Origin: Antiquaquibacter soli
GTDB lineage: Bacteria; Actinomycetota; Actinomycetes; Actinomycetales; Microbacteriaceae
NCBI RefSeq assembly: GCF_030580675.1
Contig: NZ_JAUQUB010000001.1
Span: 434,001 to 498,000 of the forward strand
DNA: 64,000 nucleotides
Direction of reading: 5' to 3'
In this document: in pieces, positions 8,961 to 17,398 of the stretch
Numbering within the stretch: position 1 is the first letter of the stretch
Layout: each line of letters begins with the position of its first letter
The notes under the pieces: generated by a model
Seen by the model: only the letters and a program-made list of their open reading frames with translations
Databases searched by the model: none
What the model was told of the DNA's origin: nothing
Program-made: the position numbers and the translations under genes

Positions 8961-10320
8961 GGGCGGCGGGAGCGGGATGCTCGTCGGGCGCCGTCGGCCG
9001 GTGCCGAAGCATCCCGCGATCGACGACGAGGCCGAAGAACAGCCACGGGAACGCCAGCCAGAAGCTGTTCGTCGCGGACGCGCAGATCAGCACGACGGCG
9101 AACACCGCGAGGGACTCGGCCCGACGCACGGTCGACAGCCATAGCAGCACGAGCAGGGCGACGAAGCCGACGGCGCCCAGCACGCCCGCGTCGTACGGTA
9201 CCGCGAGCCACACCGTGCTGAGGTAGGCGGCGCCCACGTTCGTGGGGTCCACCGGGTGGAACTGCGAGAACGAGTTCGCCCCGCTCCCGATCACCCAGCG
9301 CCACGGCTCGGCGAGCTCGGCCAGGGCCTGTTGGTAGATGGTGAGCCGGTACGCGCCCGTGCCGCCGGAGAAGTCGAGCAAGGTCAGCGCGCGGTTCACG
9401 AGGTCGGAGGCGCTGCCGATCGCGGCGAGCACAGCGAACATCGCGCCGCCCAGCACCGCCCCCGCACCGACGAGCACGAGAGCGGTACGACCGGCGCCCA
9501 GTCCCCGCGACCGCAGGGCTGTCGCCGCGACGAACACGGCGAGGACGACGGCCGCGATCCACGCGGCTCGGGTTCCGGCGAGCACCACGGATACCACGAG
9601 CACGGCATCCACCGCCCAGTGCCACGGCGCTCGCCACGCGCGAAGGTAGTAGGAAACCGCGAGCCAGCCGACGCACATCGCCGCGTACAGGTTCGGCTCG
9701 AGGGCGAGCCCGGAGAGCCGAACGTCGTCGCTCGTTGCCCCCGGCTGTGCTCCCGGCGCGATGAGGTAGAGCACCAGGGCGGCGAGGGCGAGGGCGCCGA
9801 TCGTCGCCGAAGCCGCCGAGAACAGGATGCGTCGACGCGGCTCGGTCCGCGCGACGGCCCACACGATCAGGATGCCGCCGAGCTGCTGCACCCAGATCCA
9901 CACGCTCCGCAACGGCTCGGGGGCGACGAGCACGCTAGAGACGAGCCCGAGCCCGAGCCACAGCGCGGCCGACGCGACGATCCAGCGGCTGAGCGGCTGG
10001 GCGCGGCCCGCCCGCCAGCGCCACAGCGCGACGAGGAGCATCGGGATGCCCAGGAGCTCGAGCCGGGCATCCACCGGTCCGATGCTCAGCGGGATGCCCC
10101 CGCTGAGCGCAAAGGCGACGAACAAGCACCAGGCGAGCAGTGGCGCGACGAGCGCGAGGGCGATGCCCCCGACCACGACGAGCACCGCGATCGCCTCCAG
10201 CAGTCCGCGGAGCGCCCACGCCGCGCCGGCGCCGAGGACCGCGAGCCCGGCAAGCCCCGCGGCCAGCGGCCTCGAGCGGCGCTCGACCCATGTGGACGCG
10301 GCGGCGAGAAGGTCGGTCAC
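8953..10320 (-). CDS. O-antigen ligase/polymerase (Wzy-like), second copy
   Basis: 455-aa polytopic membrane protein from GTG 10320 (GTGA overlap with the upstream glycosyltransferase). Features match the O-antigen ligase family: about 12 hydrophobic segments, the conserved run LSGLALEPNLYAAMCVGWL, then a loop with SGGTGAYRLTIYQQAL and GSGANSFSQFHP. These segments parallel GLAFEPNIMGG and SGTGAFRVAT in the partial gene at 1-1305, so the two are paralogues. The frame stays open upstream as a shadow; the coupled GTG and the start of real membrane-protein sequence set the start. It likely serves the polysaccharide made by the minus-strand operon. Confidence 0.83.
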   Translation of the reverse strand: MTDLLAAASTWVERRSRPLAAGLAGLAVLGAGAAWALRGLLEAIAVLVVVGGIALALVAPLLAWCLFVAFALSGGIPLSIGPVDARLELLGIPMLLVALWRWRAGRAQPLSRWIVASAALWLGLGLVSSVLVAPEPLRSVWIWVQQLGGILIVWAVARTEPRRRILFSAASATIGALALAALVLYLIAPGAQPGATSDDVRLSGLALEPNLYAAMCVGWLAVSYYLRAWRAPWHWAVDAVLVVSVVLAGTRAAWIAAVVLAVFVAATALRSRGLGAGRTALVLVGAGAVLGGAMFAVLAAIGSASDLVNRALTLLDFSGGTGAYRLTIYQQALAELAEPWRWVIGSGANSFSQFHPVDPTNVGAAYLSTVWLAVPYDAGVLGAVGFVALLVLLWLSTVRRAESLAVFAVVLICASATNSFWLAFPWLFFGLVVDRGMLRHRPTAPDEHPAPAAHA

Positions 10321-11546
10321 GGTCGTCTCCGATCGAGGGCTTCGGTGATGAGATCGTGCACGAGTCCGCGGAAGCGGGCAGCATCCCACGCCGGTCCGGG
10401 CACGCGCGGCAGGCCGGCGGCCGCGACGACCGCGGCAGCGAGCTCGGACGGCGCGAGGTCGCGACGCGGCTCGACGAGCACGCCCGAGGTGCCGGACTCC
10501 CGCAGCATCGCGGCAGCTCCGGTGCCCGCGAAGCACACGATCGGGATGCCCGCGCTCGACGCCTCGCCGATGACCCCCGGCGCGCCCTCCCGACCCGCGG
10601 GGTGCAGCAGCACCGAGCACGAGCGCATGAGCGCGAGCACCTCGCCGCGCGGGATCTGGCCGTGCAGTACGACGCGGTCGGCCACCCCGAGCCGCTCCGC
10701 GAACGCGGCCACGTAGTCCTCGACGCCCGTCGCGCGCCCCACGAGGTGCAGCGTCGCGCCCGCGAGCTCGGGGGTGGCGAGAGCCGCGACCGCGAGCTCG
10801 AAGCGCTTTCGCGGGATGAGATGGCCGACGCTCAGCACGCTGAGCCCGGCGGCGGGGGATGCCCTCCGCTCGTCGTCGACCGCCGACTCGGGCGGCGCGT
10901 CGAGCAGGAGGTTGGGGAATACCCGGATGCGCACCCCGTCGCCGAGGGCGCGCTCGAGCGCGGGGGACTGGGCCAGGACGAGGTCGACTCGACGGGCCCG
11001 AGAACGGCCGACGGTGCGGCTGAGCAAGTCGCGGGCGCGCTGGACGAGGTACTCCCAGCGGCTCGCCCGCGAGCGCGGCGGGATGAGGAAGACCTCCGCG
11101 ACGCCGTCGGCCCCGATCGGACCCCACACTCGGAAGGTGTCGGACCCCGCCGCCGCGATCGGCGTCGGGAGGATCTCCGTCGCGAACGACACGTGATGGG
11201 CGAGCACCACCGAGCGCGAGCGGCAGAGCTGGCGCACTCGGCGGCGCGCGCGCGTGTTCCACACGAGGTATTCGACGCGCGCGAGCATCCCGATCCGCGG
11301 CTTCTCGAGCCCTCGCAGCAGGCGGGGTAGCCCGACCTCGAGTACCTCGAAGCGCAGCTCGGGGTCGGCGAACTGTTCCCGCCGCAGGGCGGCAGCGGAC
11401 CGGCGGTTGGTCAGCACCGCGACATCCAGGCCGCGAGCGCCCGCGAGGCGGGCTGTTTCGACGAGGAACGTCCACGCGATGAACGGCTCGCTGGGGATGC
11501 CCGGGTCAGCACCGTACGCCGAGACGAGCAGGACCGGGGCGCTCAC
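10317..11546 (-). CDS. Glycosyltransferase family 4
   Basis: GT-B glycosyltransferase of 409 aa, start GTG 11546 overlapping the preceding stop (GTGA). It begins SAPVLLVSAYGADPGIPSE, an N-terminal pattern seen in GT4 enzymes. The C-terminal domain contains LSVLSVGHLIPRKRFELAV and GAPGVIGEASSAGIPIVCF, where the conserved glutamate contacts the nucleotide sugar. It belongs to the coupled minus-strand operon, so its product acts with the GT2, acyltransferase and DUF1972 enzymes upstream. Sugar specificity is not readable. Confidence 0.87.
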   Translation of the reverse strand: MSAPVLLVSAYGADPGIPSEPFIAWTFLVETARLAGARGLDVAVLTNRRSAAALRREQFADPELRFEVLEVGLPRLLRGLEKPRIGMLARVEYLVWNTRARRRVRQLCRSRSVVLAHHVSFATEILPTPIAAAGSDTFRVWGPIGADGVAEVFLIPPRSRASRWEYLVQRARDLLSRTVGRSRARRVDLVLAQSPALERALGDGVRIRVFPNLLLDAPPESAVDDERRASPAAGLSVLSVGHLIPRKRFELAVAALATPELAGATLHLVGRATGVEDYVAAFAERLGVADRVVLHGQIPRGEVLALMRSCSVLLHPAGREGAPGVIGEASSAGIPIVCFAGTGAAAMLRESGTSGVLVEPRRDLAPSELAAAVVAAAGLPRVPGPAWDAARFRGLVHDLITEALDRRRP

Positions 11547-12466
11547 GCGCGCCCCGGTCGGGCCGCCACGAGTGCACGCGCGAAGGAGCGGAACCGCCGC
11601 CCCTCGGCACGCCAGGCCGTCGAGCCGCCGAGGCGGCCGCGGGCGGAGTACACGATCGCGCGGGAGCGCAGCCCCGCCGCCACCACCGAACGCCAGGCCC
11701 ATCGACCGAACCTGGATCGCGCCAGGTCGGTGCAGTAGTAGTCGTAGAGTGCGAGCACCCACGACGCGTCGACGGGTCCGTCGGTCGCCGCGCTGTGGCC
11801 GAGCAAGTGGGTGGCCACGACCCGCGGCAGGACGGTCACGGGATGCCCCGCCCGGGTCGCATCGACACCGAGCTTCACGTCCTCCGCGTACATGAACCAC
11901 CGTTCGCTGAGCCCTCCAACCGCGTCCCACGTCTCGCGTGACACGAGCAGGCACGCGCCGGTGGACCAGTCGACGACCCGCTCGCGGCGCACGCGCGACG
12001 AACGCAGGTAGTGGCCCTCGAACACGGAGCCGGGCAGGAGGGAGAGCCCCGAGTAGTGGGTGAGCATCCTCCACACCGTGGGCGCGCGGCCCGCCGAGGC
12101 GACCCGCAGCCGGCCGCCGGGATGCACTATCACCGGGGCCACGATGCCGCCGCGCAAGGACCGCTCCCGCCCGAGCTCGCGCACTCCGGCCGCGTGGATC
12201 ACGGCATCGGGGTTGAGCAGCAAGAGGTCGCGGTTCGCGGCGACGGTCGCGACCGCGCGGTTGACCGCGCGAGCGAATCCGGTGTTCTCGTCACCCTCGA
12301 TGACGCGGATCCGCGGATGGCGGGGGATCGCGGTGAGGGTCTCGTCGGGCGAGGCGTTGTCGATCACGACGACGTCGACGTCGTCCGCGTCGTCGAGGTC
12401 GGCCACGAACGCGAGGCACTCCGCGATCACGTCGGCGCTGCGATACGTCACGACGACGACGGTCAT
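11543..12466 (-). CDS. Glycosyltransferase family 2
   Basis: Inverting GT-A glycosyltransferase, 307 aa, possibly rhamnosyltransferase-like. It opens with MTVVVVTYRSADVI, then VIDNASPDE and LLLLNPDAV (nucleotide and metal site), and MYAEDVKLG near residue 215, where the acidic pair is the expected catalytic region. Two starts are possible: ATG 12466, giving the family-like N-terminus, or GTG 12481 in the same frame, which would reproduce the GTGA overlap used by every other junction of this operon and add 5 residues. Confidence 0.86.
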   Translation of the reverse strand: MTVVVVTYRSADVIAECLAFVADLDDADDVDVVVIDNASPDETLTAIPRHPRIRVIEGDENTGFARAVNRAVATVAANRDLLLLNPDAVIHAAGVRELGRERSLRGGIVAPVIVHPGGRLRVASAGRAPTVWRMLTHYSGLSLLPGSVFEGHYLRSSRVRRERVVDWSTGACLLVSRETWDAVGGLSERWFMYAEDVKLGVDATRAGHPVTVLPRVVATHLLGHSAATDGPVDASWVLALYDYYCTDLARSRFGRWAWRSVVAAGLRSRAIVYSARGRLGGSTAWRAEGRRFRSFARALVAARPGRA

Positions 12467-12477
12467 GCTGCGCCCGG

Positions 12478-13155
12478 TCACGACCGTCGGCCGATCGGCG
12501 CCGCCGGGACCCCGGCGACGATCGTGAGCGGCTCGACGTCGCGCGTCACGACGGCACCCGCGGCGATGACCGCGCCGCTGCCGATCGTGACCCCAGCGAG
12601 CACAGTGCTGCCGGCTCCGATCCAGACGTCGTCGCCGATGACCACGGGCTCGCGGTCCTCGCCCTGCTCGCGAATTGGCACCGAGGGGTCCGCCGAACGG
12701 TGGTTCTCGGAGAACACCGAGACGTTCGGCCCGAGCAGGCAGTCGTCGCCGATAGTGATTCCGCCCGCGCCGTTGAGGAAGTTGGCCGCGCCGATCGCCG
12801 TCCGGCTGCCGACGGTGATGCCAGTGCCAAGGTTGCGCACGACGCCGCTCGCCCGCAGCACCGCGCCGCGATCGATCGTCGAGTTCTCGCCGATCGTCAC
12901 TCCCGAGCGGGACAGCCCCTCGATGAGCACCCGCTCGCCGATGCTCGACCCCGCTCCGATGGCGATCCGGCGGCCGGAGCGCAGCGCCACGCCCCGACCC
13001 AGGAACACATGCGGCCGCCCGCGAAGGATGCCCCGAGCGCGCGCCATCGCGTGGCGTGCGACGAACGCGAGCACGTCGCCCGCCGTCAGGTCCGCGTCGA
13101 GTCCGACCGGGGTGCGCCGCACCGACCGGTACAGGCGGTCGAGGAGGCGCCTCAC
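12478..13155 (-). CDS. Hexapeptide-repeat acyltransferase
   Basis: Left-handed beta-helix acyltransferase of 225 aa that probably O- or N-acetylates a sugar of the repeat unit using acetyl-CoA. Repeats of the type [IV]G-x4 run from about residue 60 to the end (GSSIGERVLIEG, GVTIGENSTIDRGAVLRA, ITIGDDCLLGPNVSVFSENH). The His in SENH is the likely catalytic base, and VVIGDDVWIGAGSTVLAGV followed by IVAGVPA is the usual CoA-side end. GTG 13155 overlaps the upstream stop (GTGA); the frame extends further upstream but without family-like sequence. Confidence 0.88.
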   Translation of the reverse strand: MRRLLDRLYRSVRRTPVGLDADLTAGDVLAFVARHAMARARGILRGRPHVFLGRGVALRSGRRIAIGAGSSIGERVLIEGLSRSGVTIGENSTIDRGAVLRASGVVRNLGTGITVGSRTAIGAANFLNGAGGITIGDDCLLGPNVSVFSENHRSADPSVPIREQGEDREPVVIGDDVWIGAGSTVLAGVTIGSGAVIAAGAVVTRDVEPLTIVAGVPAAPIGRRS

Positions 13156-14273
13156 CGGCGACCCGCCGCGCGCGCCTGGCGGTCGGCCGCGGAGACCAGC
13201 TCCCGCTCGTACGCTTCGAGCACGGACGGCCACGAGTACGAGCTCGCGGCGCGGGCGCTCGCGGCCGCCGACAGCCGGGCGCGGTCGGCCGGGGAGGCGA
13301 GCATCCCCTTGATCGCGTCGGAGAGCTCGCGTGAGGAATCGCCCACGAAGACACCGGTCTCGCCGAGCACTTCCCTATTGAACACGGTGTCGCGGGCGAC
13401 GACGGGGGCGCCGCACGCCATCGCCTGCACGAGAGCGGGGTTGGTGCCGCCGACGGTGTGCCCGTGCACGTAGACGCCGGCGTGCTGCCAGAGACCGAAG
13501 AGCAGGTCGTCGTCGCTGACCTGGCCGAGCCAGTGGAAGGATGCCCGGCGCCGGGCGAGATCCTCGAGCCGCGGCGTCACCACGGTGTCGCCGACGGGCG
13601 GTGCGCCGACGACGACGACGGGCACCGCGGCATCCAGTTCCTCGACGGCATCGAGAAACTGGTGGACCGAGTTCTCCGGAACGAGTCGCGCCACGAACAG
13701 AATGTACGCGCCGTCGATGAGCGAGTCCATCACAGGAAGCGGGCCGGGCGCGTCAGCCCCGTAAGGGATGAACACGCCGCCACGGCCGAGGGTGCGCTGC
13801 CAGTAGTCGCCGATCGCTCTCGCGTCGACGACGAGGGTCGTCGCGGCAAGGCGGGTGAGCCGGGCGCCGAGCCGGAAGACGAACCGCGCGAGCTGTCCCC
13901 ACTTCGCCCGCTCCCACTCGACGCCATCAACGTTGACGACCGTGGGGATGCGACCGAGTCTCAGCAGTGGCAGGAAGTAGCCGTTCGCCACGTTCATCAC
14001 GAGCGCGACGTCGTGGCGGGCTCGAAGGGCGGCGATCGTCGCGGTGAAGCCGTGGGAGAGCGTGCTGAGCGACGTCGACTCGATGCCGTCCGTCGCGACT
14101 CGGTGAACGCGAGGATCGGCGAGGGCATCCACGGTCTGGCCTCGCCTGCCGTAAACCGTGACGTCCCACCCGCGGTCCGCCAGGTACGGGGCGAGGTGGC
14201 GCACGGCGGTCTCGAACCCGCCGTAGAAGCTCGGGTAGCCTCGGCTGCCGATGATGGCCACTGAGCGCCGCAT
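13152..14273 (-). CDS. Glycosyltransferase with DUF1972 N-terminal domain
   Basis: 373-aa GT4-type glycosyltransferase. The N-terminus MRRSVAIIGSRGYPSFYGGF followed by ETAVRHLAPYL is the DUF1972 signature seen in rhamnosyl- and related transferases of polysaccharide loci. The C-terminal part has ILFVARLVPENSVHQFLDA and GGTNPALVQAMACGAPVVA, the donor-binding region. ATG 14273 has GGGGAG a few bases upstream. It is the first gene of the minus-strand operon 7728-14273, whose junctions almost all overlap by 4-8 nt. Confidence 0.88.
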   Translation of the reverse strand: MRRSVAIIGSRGYPSFYGGFETAVRHLAPYLADRGWDVTVYGRRGQTVDALADPRVHRVATDGIESTSLSTLSHGFTATIAALRARHDVALVMNVANGYFLPLLRLGRIPTVVNVDGVEWERAKWGQLARFVFRLGARLTRLAATTLVVDARAIGDYWQRTLGRGGVFIPYGADAPGPLPVMDSLIDGAYILFVARLVPENSVHQFLDAVEELDAAVPVVVVGAPPVGDTVVTPRLEDLARRRASFHWLGQVSDDDLLFGLWQHAGVYVHGHTVGGTNPALVQAMACGAPVVARDTVFNREVLGETGVFVGDSSRELSDAIKGMLASPADRARLSAAASARAASSYSWPSVLEAYERELVSAADRQARAAGRR

Positions 14274-14361
14274 CAACTCCCCTTCGGCCAGCCCTTGAGC
14301 ATGCATCACTCTTTGCGAGTCTAACGGAGGCGAGCGGGGTACAGGAGCGCTCCGCGGGTGA

Positions 14362-14367
14362 CATAAT
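14362..14367 (+). promoter_or_regulatory. -10 box of the response-regulator gene
   Basis: CATAAT ends 6 nt before ATG 14374, placing the transcription start at the A of the start codon (leaderless). The -35 region is weak (GTACAG about 17 nt upstream). Confidence 0.5.
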
Positions 14368-14373
14368 CGCCGT

Positions 14374-15018
14374 ATGGTCTCTGGGGAACGCGTGCGCCTC
14401 GCCATCCTCGACGACCACGAGGTGCTGCTCGACAGCCTCGCGTCGTGGATCTCGGCGAACGCGACCGACTTCGATCTCGTACTCACGGCAAGCACGTGGC
14501 TCGAGCTCGTTCACAGCGACGCCTTCCCGACCGACCTCGTCATTCTCGACTTCCAGCTGCGGGAGGCGGTCTCCATCGAGGCGCGGGTTCGCACGTGCCG
14601 AGCGGCGGGGGCGAAAGTCATCGTGCTCACGAGCCTCGATACCCCGGAGGTGCGGCAGCGAGCGGCCGACACGGGAGTCGCAGCCTTCCTCTCGAAGACG
14701 ATGCCGATGGGCGAGGTGATGGACGTCGCGCGCAAGGTGATGGGAATCACCGCTCGACCGCGGCAGCCGCGCGACTGGCGCGCACCGGTCGGGGAGTCGG
14801 GCCAGAAGCCGAAGCTCAGCGCGGGCGAGGCGGAGGCGCTCAGCCTCTACGTCTCGGGGCTGTCGACCCAGGAGGTCGCGGAGCACATGAGCGTGCAGTA
14901 CGAGACCGCGAAGACGTATCTTCGACGGGTGAGGGAGAAGTACGTGAAGGCAGGACGACCTGCGAGCCGCAAGGCCGACCTGATCCGCCGAGCCGCCGAG
15001 GACGGGTACCTGCGGTGA
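14374..15018 (+). CDS. NarL/LuxR-type response regulator (orphan)
   Basis: Two-component response regulator, 214 aa. The receiver domain (about 1-125) has the acidic pair Asp13-Asp14, phosphoacceptor Asp59 in VILDFQL, the conserved Thr/Ser in VLTSLDTP and Lys in FLSKTMP. A LuxR-type HTH near 145-200 follows (LSAGEAEALSLYVSGLSTQE, then AKTYLRRVREKY). No histidine kinase gene is adjacent. It sits divergently from the DUF1972 glycosyltransferase operon and could regulate it; that is inference. GTG 14392, preceded by GGGGAA, is an alternative start giving MRLAILDDHE. Confidence 0.9.
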   Translation: MVSGERVRLAILDDHEVLLDSLASWISANATDFDLVLTASTWLELVHSDAFPTDLVILDFQLREAVSIEARVRTCRAAGAKVIVLTSLDTPEVRQRAADTGVAAFLSKTMPMGEVMDVARKVMGITARPRQPRDWRAPVGESGQKPKLSAGEAEALSLYVSGLSTQEVAEHMSVQYETAKTYLRRVREKYVKAGRPASRKADLIRRAAEDGYLR

Positions 15019-15704
15019 GCAAGCTCTACTTCCGCTACGGCGCGATGAACAGCGGCAAGAGTACGGCCCTGCTGCAGGCCGCCTTCAACTACGAGGAGCG
15101 CGGCCAAGAAGTGCTCCTCGCGAAGCCGCAGATCGACACCAAGGGCGACTCGGACATCGTCTCGCGCCTCGGCGTCACCCGGCCCGTCGACTTCACGATC
15201 GCCCCGCAGGACGACGTCTACGAGCTCGTCGCCCGGCATCGAGCGCGCGTGCTCGCGGAGACCGGCAAGCCCGTCAGCTGCCTCCTCGTCGACGAGGCCC
15301 AGTTCCTCACCGAGGCGCAAGTGGACGACCTGCTGCGGATCGCGATCGTTGAGGGGCTGCCGGTGCTGGCGTACGGCATCCGCACCGATTTCCAGACCGT
15401 GGCGTTCCCCGGGAGTCGCCGCCTTCTCGAGATCGCCCACTCGCTCGAGGAGCTCAAGACCATCTGCCGCTGCGGCCGCAAGGCCGTCTTCAACGCGCGC
15501 AAGGTCGGCGAGCGGTTCATCTTCGACGGCGATCAGGTCGCGATCGACGCGTCGAGCGACCTCAGCGCGGGCGGCGATCTCGTGACCTACGAGTCCCTGT
15601 GCGGCGCGTGCTACCTCGAAGAGTCGGGCGGCGTGCTCAATAGCGGTTACCGCCCCCGGAACGAGTTCAGCTACTCGAGCGCGCCCGACTCCGACTTCTC
15701 CTAG
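15015..15704 (+). CDS. tdk: Thymidine kinase
   Basis: ATP-dependent phosphorylation of thymidine to dTMP in the salvage pathway. 229 aa, type II (TK1-like). P-loop GAMNSGKST at residues 9-17; Walker B-like LLVDEAQFL with Asp93-Glu94; four zinc-binding cysteines at 151, 153, 196 and 199 in the lasso domain. GTG 15015 overlaps the response-regulator stop (GTGA), so the two genes are cotranscribed, an odd pairing. The stop is only 3 nt from the convergent glycosylphosphotransferase. Confidence 0.96.
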   Translation: MSKLYFRYGAMNSGKSTALLQAAFNYEERGQEVLLAKPQIDTKGDSDIVSRLGVTRPVDFTIAPQDDVYELVARHRARVLAETGKPVSCLLVDEAQFLTEAQVDDLLRIAIVEGLPVLAYGIRTDFQTVAFPGSRRLLEIAHSLEELKTICRCGRKAVFNARKVGERFIFDGDQVAIDASSDLSAGGDLVTYESLCGACYLEESGGVLNSGYRPRNEFSYSSAPDSDFS

Positions 15705-15707
15705 CGC

Positions 15708-17156
15708 TCAGTACGCGCCCTGTCGGCGCAGGACGACCCGGATCGTGCGCCAGATCATCAGCAGGTCGCCGACGAGGCTCCAGTTCTCAACGTAGAACAG
15801 GTCGAGGCGAACACCCTCCGCCCACGAGAGATCGCTGCGGCCGCTGATCTGCCAGGGGCCGGTGACCCCCGGCTTGACGAGCAGGCGGCGCCGCACATCG
15901 GGCTCGTAGCGCTCGACCTCGCTCGGCAGCGGTGGTCGCGGCCCGACGATCGACATGTCGCCTCGGATGACGTTCCACAGCTGGGGCAGCTCGTCGAGGC
16001 TGTAGCGGCGAAGAAACCGGCCCACGGGAGTCACGCGGGGGTCGTCGCGCACCTTGAACAGCAGCCCGCTTCCCTCGTTGTGGGGTAAGAGCTCGCCGAG
16101 ACGGTTCTCGGCCCCGTCGACCATGGTGCGGAACTTCAACATCCGGAACGTCTTGCCGTTGAGGCCGACGCGCTCCTGGCGGAAGATCACCGGCCCCGGG
16201 CTCGACACGCGCACGACGAGCGCGAGCACGAGGAGCAGCGGGAGGAGCAGGATGCCGAGGACCACGGCCGTCGTGACGTCGAAGACCGCCTTCGCGGCGT
16301 GCTTGCTGCCCTCGTACTGCGGCACCGCGACGTTCAGGAGCGGGAGCCCTGCGAGCTGGCGGATGTGGATGCGCGGACCCGCGATCTCGGTGAGCGCGGG
16401 AGCCACCGCGAGCTCGACCGGCGAGGTCTCGAGGCTCCAGGCAATGCGTCGCACCGTTGCGGGGGGCAGTTGGTCAGAGCTCGTGAGAATCACGCTGTCC
16501 GCTTCGTGCGTCCGGGCTGCGGCGGCCACGTCGGTGAAGGAGCCGAGCACGGGCAGGCCGGCGACTTCTGCCAGCTCGGTCGCCTGACCCCGGGGAAGGC
16601 ACACGCCGATCGCCTGGTACCCCGCGTACGGGAACCGGCTGAGCTGGTCAGCCATGTACTGGATGCTGTCGGGCGATCCGACGATGATCGAGCGGAGAAG
16701 GCTCTCGCCGGCGAGTCGACGCCGAACGAGCCACTTCCGCCAAGCCCACCGGCCCGTCACGAGGAGCACGAGCCCTACGGGGAATGCCATAACGAGGTAG
16801 CCCCGGGCGATACCCAGCAGGAAGAGCACTGAGGTGATGGCCAGCGTCGCGAAGACGGCGAACGTGGCGTCGAAGACCCGCTTGTACTCGAGGGAGCCGA
16901 TTCCGAGGATGCGCCGGTCGCGAGACCCGTTGATGCCGAGCGCGGCGATCCACGCCCCGGCGACGACGACGGAGACTAGCGTCTCCCAGGCCGGTCCGTG
17001 GCCGGGACCGGGGGAGGGCCAGCCGAGGGAGAAGCGCACGTACTGGGCGATTCCGACGGTGAGAGCGATGATCACCACGTCGGTGACCAGCAGTCGGCGG
17101 GCGATCGCACGCCCCCAATGCGGATACGCGCTGCCGGGCTCTGCCGAGTCGACCAA
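15708..17156 (-). CDS. Polyprenyl glycosylphosphotransferase (WbaP/CpsE-like)
   Basis: Initiating enzyme of polysaccharide assembly: transfers a sugar-1-phosphate to undecaprenyl phosphate. 482 aa. Four N-terminal helices (about 20-125), a central CoA-binding-like Rossmann region ([18 protein letters not shown] onward), one helix near 285-305 ([20 protein letters not shown]), then the catalytic domain with [37 protein letters not shown] and GPRPPLP. TTG 17156 is used as start, with GGTGAGG upstream. It lies outside the coupled operon but should start the lipid-linked unit that the other enzymes extend. Confidence 0.92.
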   Translation of the reverse strand: MVDSAEPGSAYPHWGRAIARRLLVTDVVIIALTVGIAQYVRFSLGWPSPGPGHGPAWETLVSVVVAGAWIAALGINGSRDRRILGIGSLEYKRVFDATFAVFATLAITSVLFLLGIARGYLVMAFPVGLVLLVTGRWAWRKWLVRRRLAGESLLRSIIVGSPDSIQYMADQLSRFPYAGYQAIGVCLPRGQATELAEVAGLPVLGSFTDVAAAARTHEADSVILTSSDQLPPATVRRIAWSLETSPVELAVAPALTEIAGPRIHIRQLAGLPLLNVAVPQYEGSKHAAKAVFDVTTAVVLGILLLPLLLVLALVVRVSSPGPVIFRQERVGLNGKTFRMLKFRTMVDGAENRLGELLPHNEGSGLLFKVRDDPRVTPVGRFLRRYSLDELPQLWNVIRGDMSIVGPRPPLPSEVERYEPDVRRRLLVKPGVTGPWQISGRSDLSWAEGVRLDLFYVENWSLVGDLLMIWRTIRVVLRRQGAY

Positions 17157-17218
17157 CCCCAGAGCCTCACCTTCCGGCGGACTGCGGTTCCGCCGTAGTA
17201 GAGCTTATGTCACATGTG

Positions 17219-17292
<74 letters not shown>

Positions 17293-17398
17293 ATCGGCCC
17301 CCGACGAATCGAAGGCCTGTACCAGGATAGCCGATCCAGCGAGTGCCGCGCGCCACGGGCGCAGCGGTCGTCCAGCGTGAATCTGATTGAATATCCGG

